The position numbers were made by a program, and so were the translations under genes. From Solibacillus sp040274725 (lineage in GTDB: Bacteria > Bacillota > Bacilli > Bacillales_A > Planococcaceae), in contig JBEMAQ010000004.1 of assembly GCA_040274725.1 (NCBI GenBank), positions 133,788-197,787 of the forward strand: 64,000 nucleotides of DNA, given 5' to 3'. Numbering within the stretch: the stretch's first letter is position 1; each line of letters begins with the position of its first letter. Of the stretch, positions 16,909-25,115 are shown piece after piece. The notes under the pieces were generated by a model. The model did not search any database and had not been told where the DNA came from. It saw nothing but the letters and a program-made list of their open reading frames with translations.

Positions 16909-16943
16909 GCCTCTTCTTATTTCTATTAAGGAGAGGCTTTTTG
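16909..16943 (+). terminator. Riboswitch-controlled terminator (S-box expression platform)
   Basis: GCCTCTTC pairs with GGAGAGGC (16930-16937), followed by five T. It lies 6-40 bases after the aptamer and before the ribosome site. Confidence 0.85.
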
Positions 16944-16980
16944 TATGGATTTTCGCGTGATGAGGATAAAGGAGACTGTA

Positions 16981-18261
16981 ATGCAAAAAGGAAACCCATG
17001 GGCACTGCTCCCATTTGTTGTGTTTTTAATTTTATTTATTGGTTCAGGGATTGTATTAGATGACTTTTATGCCTTCCCTGTTATCGTAGCGATTGCAATA
17101 GCGAGTGCGGTTGCTTTAGTAATGAATCGCAAAAAATCGTTTTCAAAGAAGGTCGACGTATTTAGTTCGGGTGCTGGTAAGCCGGATGTCATGCTAATGG
17201 TGCTGATTTTCTTATTAGCTGGTGCGTTTTCTTCGACCGCAAAAGGAATGGGTGCCATTGAAGCGACCGTCAATTTTGCGCTCTCCGTTGTGCCGCAAAA
17301 TTTACTCGTCGTTGGCTTGTTTATTATCGCCTGCTTTATTTCGCTCGCGATGGGGACATCTGTTGGAACAATTGTGGCACTTGCGCCGATTGGTTTAGGC
17401 ATTGGCGAGCAAACAACACTGTCTCTTCCATTACTAATGGCGACAATTATTGGCGGTTCGATGTTCGGGGATAATCTATCATTCATCTCGGATACAACGA
17501 TTGCCTCGGTACGTTCACAAGGGGCGGAAATGAAAGATAAATTTAAAGTCAACTTCTTGATTGTCTTACCAGCGGCGATTGTGACCTGTATTATTTTAGC
17601 CATGTTAACAATAAATACATCTGCACAAATCAGCTATGAGAGCTTTGATTGGTATAAGGTCATTCCGTATGTGTTTGTCATCATATTTGCGTTGATTGGC
17701 TTAAATGTCTTTATCGTTTTAGCGAGCGGGGTTGGGCTAGCAGGGATCATCGGACTCTTTGATGGTAGCTACACATGGATGACGCTTGTCCAGGCTGTTG
17801 GTGACGGCATGAGCGGCATGTTTGAAATGGCATTTTTAGCAATTTGCATTGCCGGGATGGTCGAGGTCATTAAATATAATGGCGGCATTGATTTTCTTGT
17901 GCACGTGGCCACACGTAAAATTAAATCAAAAAGAGATGCCGAGTTTGCGATGGCGGGACTTGTCAGTTTAACAGACTTATCAACTGCCAATAATACTATT
18001 GCCATCATGATTGCAGGGCCACTCGCGAAAAATATCGCAACACAGTACGAGATTGAGCCGCGTAAAGCAGCGAGTATTATTGATATTTTCTCATGTTTTG
18101 TACAGGGAATTATTCCGTACGGCGCACAATTTTTAGTCGCCGCAAGTGTAGCGGGCATTTCGCCGATTTTAATGATGCAGTATTCGTATTACTCGCTACT
18201 TGTTGGGGTTTGCGGGGTCATTGCGATTTTAATCGGCTACCCACGTACCAAAAAAGCATAG
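16981..18261 (+). CDS. metT: NhaC-family transporter, probable methionine transporter MetT type
   Basis: 426-residue polytopic inner-membrane protein of the NhaC/Na+:H+ antiporter superfamily, about 11-12 helices; MGTSVGTIVALAPIG and GGSMFGDNLSFISDTTIA are the family's core motifs. The start is ATG 16981 with AAAGGAG 7 bases upstream; the longer frame is not used. It is alone behind a SAM-I riboswitch. S-box-controlled NhaC homologues have been proposed as methionine (MetT) transporters from comparative genomics, and that reading fits best here; cation antiport is the alternative. The substrate is inferred from regulation, not from the protein itself. Confidence 0.85.
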   Translation: MQKGNPWALLPFVVFLILFIGSGIVLDDFYAFPVIVAIAIASAVALVMNRKKSFSKKVDVFSSGAGKPDVMLMVLIFLLAGAFSSTAKGMGAIEATVNFALSVVPQNLLVVGLFIIACFISLAMGTSVGTIVALAPIGLGIGEQTTLSLPLLMATIIGGSMFGDNLSFISDTTIASVRSQGAEMKDKFKVNFLIVLPAAIVTCIILAMLTINTSAQISYESFDWYKVIPYVFVIIFALIGLNVFIVLASGVGLAGIIGLFDGSYTWMTLVQAVGDGMSGMFEMAFLAICIAGMVEVIKYNGGIDFLVHVATRKIKSKRDAEFAMAGLVSLTDLSTANNTIAIMIAGPLAKNIATQYEIEPRKAASIIDIFSCFVQGIIPYGAQFLVAASVAGISPILMMQYSYYSLLVGVCGVIAILIGYPRTKKA

Positions 18262-18265
18262 CATT

Positions 18266-18300
18266 AAGCCGTAAACGCATCGTGTGTTTACGGCTTTTTT
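18266..18300 (+). terminator. Terminator of metT
   Basis: AAGCCGTAAAC / GTTTACGGCTT stem (18266-18276, 18286-18296) plus T run. Confidence 0.9.
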
Positions 18301-18417
18301 ATCTAAAGATAAGAATTGTAACAGTTTCTGCAAGATGATGTAGGTACTAGCAAATTTCAACTAAATAAGTTGTTGTTTAAAAGGTAATCGTGTCCTGAGC
18401 ATTCACTCCATATGTAA

Positions 18418-18516
18418 TTAATATAGCGCAAAAAGTGCCGATTCCTCCACCCGCTCAATTAGCTTTAAAATCGCCTGCACATCCCTATTAGCCACACACA
18501 TCACTAGCTCATCCAT
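18418..18516 (-). CDS. Possible 32-aa peptide
   Basis: ATG 18516 to TAA 18418, with a G-rich AAGGGGGCGAG sequence just upstream that could serve as ribosome site. The peptide is an amphipathic helix (ANRDVQAILKLIERVEES) with no known family. It could be a genuine small protein or the end of a decayed gene. The rest of 18301-18763 shows no other candidate. Confidence 0.3.
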   Translation of the reverse strand: MDELVMCVANRDVQAILKLIERVEESALFALY

Positions 18517-18763
18517 TTACTCGCCCCCTTTTCTATTAGACGAATAAGTTTAGAAAATCGTTCAAAAATATTACCTATAAAATTCACTTCAGGTTGTTTT
18601 TGTATTTCCACCTTCTTGCATTTAATGTATAATGTTATTGAAAATAATTCCATTTCGTTCATGATTGAAATGATATCCCATTAAATATCCTTTTAGAGAG
18701 ATTGCTATACATGACCAAATTTTATCTCTAAACAATGTAGATAATATAAATTCACTTCAGGAA

Positions 18764-18997
18764 ATGCAGGAAACCCTTTTCGTTTTACAAAACTCCTACG
18801 ATGTCATTATTATAGAAAAATTGATTCATTCGCAAAATTCGCCCGACCAACAAATGCTAGAAATTTTACATATTGAAATTCAATTAACAAGTAATCAAAT
18901 TGAAAGGCTACATATATTGATTCATCAACAACTAGCACTAACCACAGATGAAAAGCCGTCCATCATAAATTTGAACGGCTTTTCATCTATTTTTTAA
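18764..18997 (+). CDS. Small helical protein, first of three tandem paralogue-like genes
   Basis: 77 residues from ATG 18764, mostly helical and predicted coiled coil (LEILHIEIQLTSNQIERLHILI). The order of hydrophobic heptads resembles the next two genes, so the three look like distant paralogues. The open frame continues about 70 bases upstream without a start codon, through HDQILSLNN, which resembles EQILTLQN in the second gene, so the true start may be further upstream at a non-standard codon. The 3' end is odd: the last 17 codons lie in the terminator hairpin. No family recognised. Confidence 0.45.
   Translation: MQETLFVLQNSYDVIIIEKLIHSQNSPDQQMLEILHIEIQLTSNQIERLHILIHQQLALTTDEKPSIINLNGFSSIF
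18946..18988 (+). terminator. Terminator overlapping the end of the first small gene
   Basis: AGATGAAAAGCCGT (18946-18959) and ACGGCTTTTCATCT (18975-18988) are exact complements, followed by ATTTTTTAA. Confidence 0.85.
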
Positions 18998-19210
18998 CTA
19001 AACATTATTTGCAAGCGTCTATTTCAAATACGTATACTTATACGTCCTCTTTAAGGGAGATACATATTGCATAAAGTACTTGAATAGTTCAATCCATTCA
19101 AGTTGTTTTTCCTAATTGATTTATCAAAAAAACAATAACACTATAATTATGATTTCATACTTTTTTGTATAGGGAGGAAATTTCATTTAACTGCACAGGT
19201 TACGTAAGGA

Positions 19211-19450
19211 GTGAGTTTTATAACTAGCAACATTATTAGATTTCAAGGGAAATCTAGAAAAGGTTCTGAAGATGTAAAAATACGTGAACAAATTTTAACA
19301 TTACAAAATTTATATCAATCCTATAGTAAAAATTTCTTACTTTTAAGTGAGCTGCCATCATTACAAAATAGTAATGAGTTAATCATTTTAAAAGAAAATA
19401 TGGCAATCATCGAACAACAAATCGAAAAATTAGCAATTTTAATTAAATAA
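19211..19450 (+). CDS. Small coiled-coil protein, second of the tandem set
   Basis: 79 residues if GTG 19211 is used, but the only ribosome site, TAAGGAG, touches that GTG. In-frame ATA 19220 lies 8 bases after the site and may be the real start, a rare codon choice. The product has a basic N-terminus and a long amphipathic helix with EQILTLQNLY and ENMAIIEQQIEKLAILI. It matches the helical pattern of the genes on either side. Unrecognised family; no membrane segment or signal peptide. Confidence 0.55.
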   Translation: MSFITSNIIRFQGKSRKGSEDVKIREQILTLQNLYQSYSKNFLLLSELPSLQNSNELIILKENMAIIEQQIEKLAILIK

Positions 19451-19497
19451 TCAAGCGTAATTTTAATTTCCAATTAATACTGAAAGGGTAATGTTAG

Positions 19498-19740
19498 ATG
19501 AATCGAAAAAAAATCTATAAAGGTTTAGATAAATCGAAAAAGCCTTTTATTTCGGAAGTGCAAGAAAGTTTACTAATTATCAAGAACTCTCATCACTCAA
19601 ATGAGTTGATTGTTAATAGACTACAGAAAGTTGCAGAAAACGAACAGCAAGCCGCGTTGTATAACGCTTTAAAAAAAGATATGGAGTTAATTAACGAGCA
19701 GCTAAAGACTTTGCTAGAGAACATTCAAACAGCCGATTAA
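19498..19740 (+). CDS. Small coiled-coil protein, third of the tandem set
   Basis: 80 residues from ATG 19498, with GAAAGGG about 10 bases upstream. The lysine-rich N-terminus (MNRKKIYKGLDKSKKPF) is followed by a helix with KNSHHSNELIVNRLQKVAENEQQ and KDMELINEQLKTLLENI. It lies 47 bases after the second small gene, probably in one transcript. The closing pattern of ELIxEQLxxLLxxI corresponds to IIEQQIEKLAILI in the second gene. No family recognised and no function assigned. Confidence 0.6.
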   Translation: MNRKKIYKGLDKSKKPFISEVQESLLIIKNSHHSNELIVNRLQKVAENEQQAALYNALKKDMELINEQLKTLLENIQTAD

Positions 19741-19829
19741 TCGTTTTTAATTAAATGTCTATCTTTTTCTAGATGAACATTTCGTCAAATTAGACCGCTA
19801 TTGAAATACTCTTAATAGAGATTGTTAAT

Positions 19830-19865
19830 CCCCCCGCACAGCAGACCTATCTACTGTACGAGGGG
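19830..19865. terminator. Hairpin between convergent genes
   Basis: 12-base stem CCCCCCGCACAG with CTGTACGAGGGG, wobbles allowed. The T tail is weak on both strands; it probably ends the YcdB-like gene. Confidence 0.55.
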
Positions 19866-19874
19866 AGCTTTTCG

Positions 19875-21086
19875 TTACCAGCCTGTATCCACCCAGTGAA
19901 TCTCCCCTGTAGCAGCATCTACATATTCAATATGCCCTCCAGTTGGAGACGCTGGATAGTCCAGTAAATAGATAAATGACTGTCTGTTACGCTTTTTAAT
20001 ATCCTTTTCAAGCGTTAATTTTGCGTCAACATAGTTTCGCGCAATTGCATTTGCCTCTTCAAGTGTCAGTTTCGGCTTTTCTAGCTCTTTTAACTTGTCA
20101 TACGGAATATGATAGTACGATACTGATTCAATCTGGTTCGTTTCCTTCCACATATTCACCGTCACCGCGTAAAACTCCAGTGCAATTTCATCTAACACAT
20201 AGACAAAACGATACGCTTGCATAGAGTCATCAAACGATATATCAAGCTCTTCATATAAATTTGGATACACCTCAAGTTTATAGTTCACGTATTCCGTCCC
20301 GACTAATGTCTTCAAAATACGGCAAGCGCGTGTATAGTGTTGTTCGTCGCATGTTTTTAGCTCCTCTGAATCGACACGCCAACGCGCTACATCTTCTTGC
20401 TCATCATGGTAAATTTCCCCCTTGCGCCCACTGATTAGATATGCGTCAAAATCAGCAACTGGCTCCACTTCCGGTAAATCCTCATACCCAGCACCTTTCA
20501 TCGACGGCTCGTCATGCCAAAAGCGCACGTTACCATTTGGTGCAACACCGTATAAATCAAAATTTTGTCCGTACATATAACGCCAGCCATGCTCACCTGA
20601 AATCGTCAGCTGCACTAGCTGCTGCCCCTGCAAAATACGCGCTGCCTCCTCCTTTGAAATCATCATGTCCGGATAAATAATATCCACATCATTCGCATAA
20701 ACTAATACTTCCTCTAGCTGACCTGAAACATTTACCGTCATGTCCATGCCACTCCCACGTACAATAACACCGTGCTTAGGCTCCTGTTTGCGTAGTTCTA
20801 CTACATAGCGATCATCTACCTCAACAATCGACGCAAGCACTAAATCTGGCTGCTCAAATACTTGCTTCACCTGTTCCACAAGCGGCGCTAGCTGTTGCTT
20901 TGTTAGTCGCCCTTCCGTCTCTAACAACTCCGGATAAAATATGCATTCTTTCGCACCATCCTCATGCAAATAAACTTCTGCCAAGAGCTCCTCATCTGCA
21001 TTGTAATAAGACGTGCAGTCCGCCTCGCAAATCTCTTGTACAATTGTTCTCCCTGTAATTTTTTCAATATACTTTTTCATATTCAT
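19875..21086 (-). CDS. YcdB/YcdC-domain (DUF4901-like) protein
   Basis: 403 residues with a repeated PepSY-like architecture: segments such as TLEEANAIARNYVDAKL followed by a beta hairpin ending GGHIEYVDAATGEIHWVD fit the YcdB/YcdC repeat (DUF4901). Relatives are often secreted or membrane-linked, yet no signal peptide is evident here, so it is probably cytoplasmic. It is acidic and rich in tyrosine. The function of the family is not established. The start is ATG 21086 or the second ATG two codons in; the ribosome site is AGGTG. It is monocistronic. Confidence 0.65.
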   Translation of the reverse strand: MNMKKYIEKITGRTIVQEICEADCTSYYNADEELLAEVYLHEDGAKECIFYPELLETEGRLTKQQLAPLVEQVKQVFEQPDLVLASIVEVDDRYVVELRKQEPKHGVIVRGSGMDMTVNVSGQLEEVLVYANDVDIIYPDMMISKEEAARILQGQQLVQLTISGEHGWRYMYGQNFDLYGVAPNGNVRFWHDEPSMKGAGYEDLPEVEPVADFDAYLISGRKGEIYHDEQEDVARWRVDSEELKTCDEQHYTRACRILKTLVGTEYVNYKLEVYPNLYEELDISFDDSMQAYRFVYVLDEIALEFYAVTVNMWKETNQIESVSYYHIPYDKLKELEKPKLTLEEANAIARNYVDAKLTLEKDIKKRNRQSFIYLLDYPASPTGGHIEYVDAATGEIHWVDTGW

Positions 21087-21154
21087 TCACCTCTCCATCA
21101 TTATAGCGAAAACTAAAAAGACGCCTCCACACATTTGTGAAAACGCCTAAATTT

Positions 21155-22096
21155 CTACAATTTTTGATAATAAATCATCCCGTCTTGCAGCGTTTCTGTT
21201 GCGAGTCCTTCATCGACTAAATAATCAAGCTGCCCAAGTGTTTCGGAGAGTGTCAGTCCGAGCTGCTGCATATAAATACGAGCAAAAAGTTCTTTTGTCA
21301 CATCAAATAATGTTTTCGACTCAGAAATCATTTCGAGCACTTTCATTGCACGCTCATGCTGCCGCGCAAGGCGTTCGGTTACAAGCTCCGCAGCATTTAT
21401 TACTTCATTCCCATGCCCCGTATAAATTTTCGTTACATCTAACTCACGCAGGCGCTTCAGTGACGCATTGTACTGAAGGAGTGATTTTGGACGCACATCA
21501 CTTAAATCAAGCGGCGGCTCAACAAGCGGATTGGACGATACACGCTCAATGAGTAAATCACCGCCAATGCACTCGCGCGTGGAGTCCTCGATAAAAATCA
21601 CATGACTTTGTGCATGCCCCGGTGTTTCGTATACCAGCAAGCCTGGATGCCCTGGCACCTCGTCGCCCTCTTGCAAAAAGCCTGTTAGCGGCGTTGAACC
21701 GAATAGCTCAATCTCACCGCGCACTTTAATCAGTTTTTCTATATATTTTTCTGGTACACCGGCAAGCCGTAGCTGCGCGGCATAAAAATGTTGATGATAC
21801 GCGAGGAATGCATCCTCTTTTCGTAAAAAGTAATCCACGTAACGATGTCCGAGCTTCTCAGTATGCGGAAATGCATCGACCCACCCCGCGTGATCTGGGT
21901 GATGATGTGTTAATACCACTTGTTCCACGTCTGTTAGTTCATAGCCAGCCGCGCGAATCCCCCACTTAATCGCGTCGTATGCCTCCTCTGTTTTTGGCCC
22001 TGCATCAAATAACGTCAATACGTCCCCTTTGACTAAATAAGCATTCACATCGCCTACCGCATATGGCGTTGGAATGACAATTTTATGTACGTCCAT
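21155..22096 (-). CDS. MBL-fold metallo-hydrolase
   Basis: 313 residues from ATG 22096, chosen because AGGGG lies 9 bases upstream; a 23-codon longer frame exists. The metallo-beta-lactamase core carries LTHHHPDHAGW (HxHxDH zinc site), PGHAQSHVIF (second metal ligand) and YTGHGNEV near the end. The C-terminal 80 residues form a helical domain like those in the YobT/YflN-type hydrolases. Substrates of this subgroup are unknown; glyoxalase II-like or lactonase activity are options. It stands alone between the YcdB-like gene and the proC T-box. Confidence 0.85.
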   Translation of the reverse strand: MDVHKIVIPTPYAVGDVNAYLVKGDVLTLFDAGPKTEEAYDAIKWGIRAAGYELTDVEQVVLTHHHPDHAGWVDAFPHTEKLGHRYVDYFLRKEDAFLAYHQHFYAAQLRLAGVPEKYIEKLIKVRGEIELFGSTPLTGFLQEGDEVPGHPGLLVYETPGHAQSHVIFIEDSTRECIGGDLLIERVSSNPLVEPPLDLSDVRPKSLLQYNASLKRLRELDVTKIYTGHGNEVINAAELVTERLARQHERAMKVLEMISESKTLFDVTKELFARIYMQQLGLTLSETLGQLDYLVDEGLATETLQDGMIYYQKL

Positions 22097-22344
22097 CTCA
22101 CACATCCCCTTTTCTTTATCGAATTTGCCTCGGCGAAATTTACGTTGCCATTTGGCTTTGCGCAATCACAAAGCCGAATTGATCCCATCTACCAGAAGCT
22201 TTAAGTTTTTTTAGTTTGCACTAAAAAAACTTAAAATGAATGACTATTCACTACATTTTACCTCTTTTTTCTACTCCCGTCATCTTTAAAGTTGACAGCC
22301 ACACCTGTTCTCTCTATAATTTTGAATAATTCAACAAATATGCG

Positions 22345-22573
22345 ATGACGAAGCCAAGTACATGTATGTGATGGTTATTAGAGAGTGCCGGACTGGTGAA
22401 ATCGGCATAACCCACTCCGTACATCGAACCTCCTTCTGAGCAGTTATGACAACATAACCGTCTCCTTTGCGATAAAAAGGCTCAAGTTGCACCCGAGTGG
22501 TGAACTAAGGTGGTACCGCGGAAACTTTCAAGCATTTTCGTCCTTACATAGAAGGACTGAGAATGCTTTTTTA
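22345..22573 (+). ncRNA. T-box leader, proline-specific
   Basis: Stem I elements GTATGTGATGG and AGAGAG lead to GAACCTCC, in which CCT (22429-22431) sits where the specifier codon is expected; CCU reads proline. The T-box sequence AAGGTGGTACCGCGG lies at 22507-22521, followed by a terminator (stem about 22530-22567, T run). Uncharged tRNA-Pro would favour the antiterminator and proC expression. Confidence 0.93.
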
Positions 22574-22611
22574 TTTTCGAAAAATTGACAATCAACAAGG
22601 AGGAAGCAGTT

Positions 22612-23418
22612 TTGCAAAATATTATTTTTATCGGTGCTGGATCAATGGCGGAAGCTTTAATACAAGGATGGGTGAAACGAGCTGTTTTCACACCACAGCA
22701 AATTTTTGTGTCGAATCGGTCGAATGACGCGCGACTAGCTGAATTACAGCAGCGCTACGGCGTACAAAAGCTTGCTTCATTAGAAGATTTACAACAAGCC
22801 GATTTAATCATCTTGGCGATGAAGCCAAAAGATGCAGTTACTGCAATGGCACAAATCTCGCCATATATTGGCGAAAAAACAGCAGTGTTATCCGTGCTTG
22901 CTGGAATTTCGATTGACACCATTACGGAGCAGTTAGGCAAACGTTCAATCGCGCGCGTTATGCCAAATACATCTGCAACAATCGGCATGTCCGCATCAGG
23001 CATTGCGTTTAATGCACATGTTCTTGCCGATACGAAGCAGCAATTTATGCACATGCTGGAGGCAGTTGGTACGGTCATTGAGGTCGAAGAGGATAAATTA
23101 CACGCCGTCACAGCACTATCTGGCAGTGGTCCCGCTTATTTATATTATTTAATAGAAGCTTTCGAAAAAGTCGGCGCAGAGTTTGACCTACCGAAAGAGG
23201 TTGTCCGTGAGCTAATGGTGCAAACGATTGCAGGCTCAGCAGAAATGCTGAAAACGGTAAAAGAAGAGCCCGCTGAATTGCGCCGTAAAGTAACGAGCCC
23301 AGGTGGCACAACCGAGGCCGGTATTCGCGCGCTTGAAGATATGCATTTTAATGATGCCATCGCAAGCTGCATTCGTTGTGCAGAGACGCGTTCACGCGAG
23401 CTAGCAGCAGGGAAATAA
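22612..23418 (+). CDS. proC: Pyrroline-5-carboxylate reductase
   Basis: Last step of proline synthesis: reduces 1-pyrroline-5-carboxylate to proline with NAD(P)H. 268 residues from TTG 22612, which sits 7 bases after AAGGAGG; the upstream frame opening at 22585 is before that site. The N-terminal Rossmann motif is FIGAGSMAEA, MPNTSATIG follows, and the C-terminal signature ALSGSGPAYLYYLIEA and SPGGTTEAGIRALE form the dimer active site. It is alone downstream of a proline T-box, which matches its role. Confidence 0.96.
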   Translation: MQNIIFIGAGSMAEALIQGWVKRAVFTPQQIFVSNRSNDARLAELQQRYGVQKLASLEDLQQADLIILAMKPKDAVTAMAQISPYIGEKTAVLSVLAGISIDTITEQLGKRSIARVMPNTSATIGMSASGIAFNAHVLADTKQQFMHMLEAVGTVIEVEEDKLHAVTALSGSGPAYLYYLIEAFEKVGAEFDLPKEVVRELMVQTIAGSAEMLKTVKEEPAELRRKVTSPGGTTEAGIRALEDMHFNDAIASCIRCAETRSRELAAGK

Positions 23419-23423
23419 TTTCA

Positions 23424-23506
23424 GAAAAACACATGATGCATCCAATAGCGCGTCATGCTGTCTTTTCTTTGGTGGATTTCCCTTGAAAATTCATACTTTC
23501 TTATCC
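23424..23506. repeat. Dispersed intergenic repeat, copy 1
   Basis: About 83 bases starting AGAAAAACACATGA, with CCAATAGC, CGTCATG, then GTGGATTTCC, CTTGAAAA and ATACTTTC. The same ordered blocks occur at 34660-34747. The first half folds into a hairpin whose T tract is on the minus strand, so it can act as a terminator there. Confidence 0.7.
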
Positions 23507-23510
23507 AAAA

Positions 23511-23544
23511 AACAAGCGCTAACCCATGATGGATTAGCGCTTGT
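23511..23544. terminator. Terminator of the small membrane gene at 23546
   Basis: AACAAGCGCTAA-CCA and TGG-TTAGCGCTTGTT pair with one mismatch. On the minus strand it begins directly after the stop and ends in a T run. Confidence 0.85.
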
Positions 23545-23545
23545 T

Positions 23546-23776
23546 TTATAACGTCCCGCGGCGTATTTTCTTCGCAATTGAATACGTCGTATAGACCGAA
23601 ATTGGTCCAAGCACCGCCGCGATAATGATCCACATCGTCAGTGCATCTGCCGCCTTTAGCTCCTCTAAATTTGTGCGAATAAAAATGACAACCCCAAACA
23701 GCAATATGTAGCTCATGACATTCGGAAATATAACGAGTAACCGAAGTACTTTCGGTGGCATTGTTGGTTGATTCAT
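23546..23776 (-). CDS. Small two-helix membrane protein of unknown function
   Basis: 76 residues with two clear transmembrane segments, about 12-31 (LLVIFPNVMSYILLFGVVIF) and 44-66, and a basic C-terminal end (KKIRRGTL). The start ATG follows AAGGGGGAC. It has its own perfect terminator and is monocistronic. The longer overlapping frame on the same strand is a shadow. I do not recognise the family. Confidence 0.7.
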   Translation of the reverse strand: MNQPTMPPKVLRLLVIFPNVMSYILLFGVVIFIRTNLEELKAADALTMWIIIAAVLGPISVYTTYSIAKKIRRGTL

Positions 23777-23958
23777 CCAAAGTCCCCCTTTTACTCATTA
23801 TAAACGAAAAACACTTCTATATCCCATAATTTCCTACAAAAACAAATTATTCACTACTGGTTGAACAGAACCACTTCACCAAGGGAATGCGTTCAGACAC
23901 CCAGTAAAATAACGATTTTCTGAATAAAAATAGACATCTCATTAACAGACTTACAACA

Positions 23959-24837
23959 TCACTGTACCATATGTTGTAACCTTTTTAATTTCAGTGGTGT
24001 ATAATTCGCAGCGAGCACACCCGCAAAAATAAATAAGGCACCTATCCATTCTTGTGTATTCATGCGCTCATTTAAAAAGGCAAACGCAAACAGAGCGGCG
24101 AAGATGGGTTCTAATGAGAAAATAAAGCCTGTCGAAATAGCGGTCGTATACTTTTGCGCAATGGATTGGACAATGATTGCAAAGGCTGAGCAAAAAATCG
24201 CGAGCATAAATAATGAACTCCAACCCTTTGCTGAAACCGGCAATTGCAATGGTTCATTCACGACTGCACCAAGCAGGCTGAAAAGGCCGGTAAAAAACAG
24301 CTGATACACGCCTAACTGTAGGCTATCCACTTTTTGAGAATAATAATTATTTGTAATAATATGTACAGCATATAAGAAGGCTGTCATAAGACAAAGAATC
24401 ATCCCGATACTTATTGTAATGGCACCATTTAGTGAGAATAACGCTAAGCCTATTACAGTCACACCTCCGCCGATAACGACTTGGCGCGTTGGTAATTTAC
24501 GCGTAATCACGACCATGAGCATCGGTACAATAATCACGGTCGTTGCGATTAAAAAACCGGCCACTGAAGCCTCTGTAATACGCAGCGCATAGCCAAATAA
24601 AATACAAACAACCGCTAGTAAAAAGCCTAAAACACTACTCGCCACAAGCGTTTGAATATTCGTCTTGTTAATTCGCTTCCAAAATACAAGCGCTGTGATA
24701 AAAAAGGCCAGTAAAAAACGATAGGCAATTAATGTGAACGGGGCCAGTTCTGCAACAGCTGTCTTCGTAAATAAATACGAAGCCCCCCATGCAACGGTTA
24801 CTAGCACTAATAAAGAATTAGCTTTTTTACTACTCAT
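23959..24837 (-). CDS. EamA/DMT-family transporter, second paralogue
   Basis: 292 residues from ATG 24837 (AAGGAG 8 bases upstream; the longer frame is not supported). Ten predicted helices in two EamA repeats, opening KKANSLLVLVTVAWGASYLFTKT and ending in PIFAALFAFAFLNERMN. It aligns closely with the EamA protein at 6041-6931 along its length, so the two are paralogues, but here no LysR gene is adjacent. Metabolite or drug export is the family role; substrate unknown. The region 24838-25084 upstream shows nothing. Confidence 0.9.
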   Translation of the reverse strand: MSSKKANSLLVLVTVAWGASYLFTKTAVAELAPFTLIAYRFLLAFFITALVFWKRINKTNIQTLVASSVLGFLLAVVCILFGYALRITEASVAGFLIATTVIIVPMLMVVITRKLPTRQVVIGGGVTVIGLALFSLNGAITISIGMILCLMTAFLYAVHIITNNYYSQKVDSLQLGVYQLFFTGLFSLLGAVVNEPLQLPVSAKGWSSLFMLAIFCSAFAIIVQSIAQKYTTAISTGFIFSLEPIFAALFAFAFLNERMNTQEWIGALFIFAGVLAANYTPLKLKRLQHMVQ

Positions 24838-25084
24838 ACCTACTACTCCTTCAATGTCAGACACAAAATGCTGAATAAACTCCTATCCCATTACAAATAC
24901 AATCGGAAGAACTTATCGGCATCTACGTACTATTTTTGTAATATAATTATAACTAAAATTACATCATACGCCTGTAAATCTAGATTGTCATGCATTTTTT
25001 CTAGAAGCTTTTGGTACGCATTTAACCCATTCTGCTACAAGCAGGCAATAGTTCCCTCATCATAGCCGCGTGTTAAAACAAAAA

Positions 25085-25108
25085 GCCGTGAGCATTTTTA
25101 CTCACGGC
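25085..25108 (-). terminator. Terminator of the dCache chemoreceptor gene
   Basis: GCCGTGAG / CTCACGGC stem with an 8-base loop, followed on the minus strand by TTTTTGTTTT. Confidence 0.85.
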
Positions 25109-25115
25109 CTTCTCC

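Noticed and set aside
23421..23798. 125-codon minus-strand frame
   Set aside because: Overlaps the better-supported 76-aa membrane gene in another frame and runs through its terminator and the repeat.
24868..25065. 65-codon plus-strand frame between the EamA gene and the chemoreceptor
   Set aside because: No ribosome site and no protein-like pattern.
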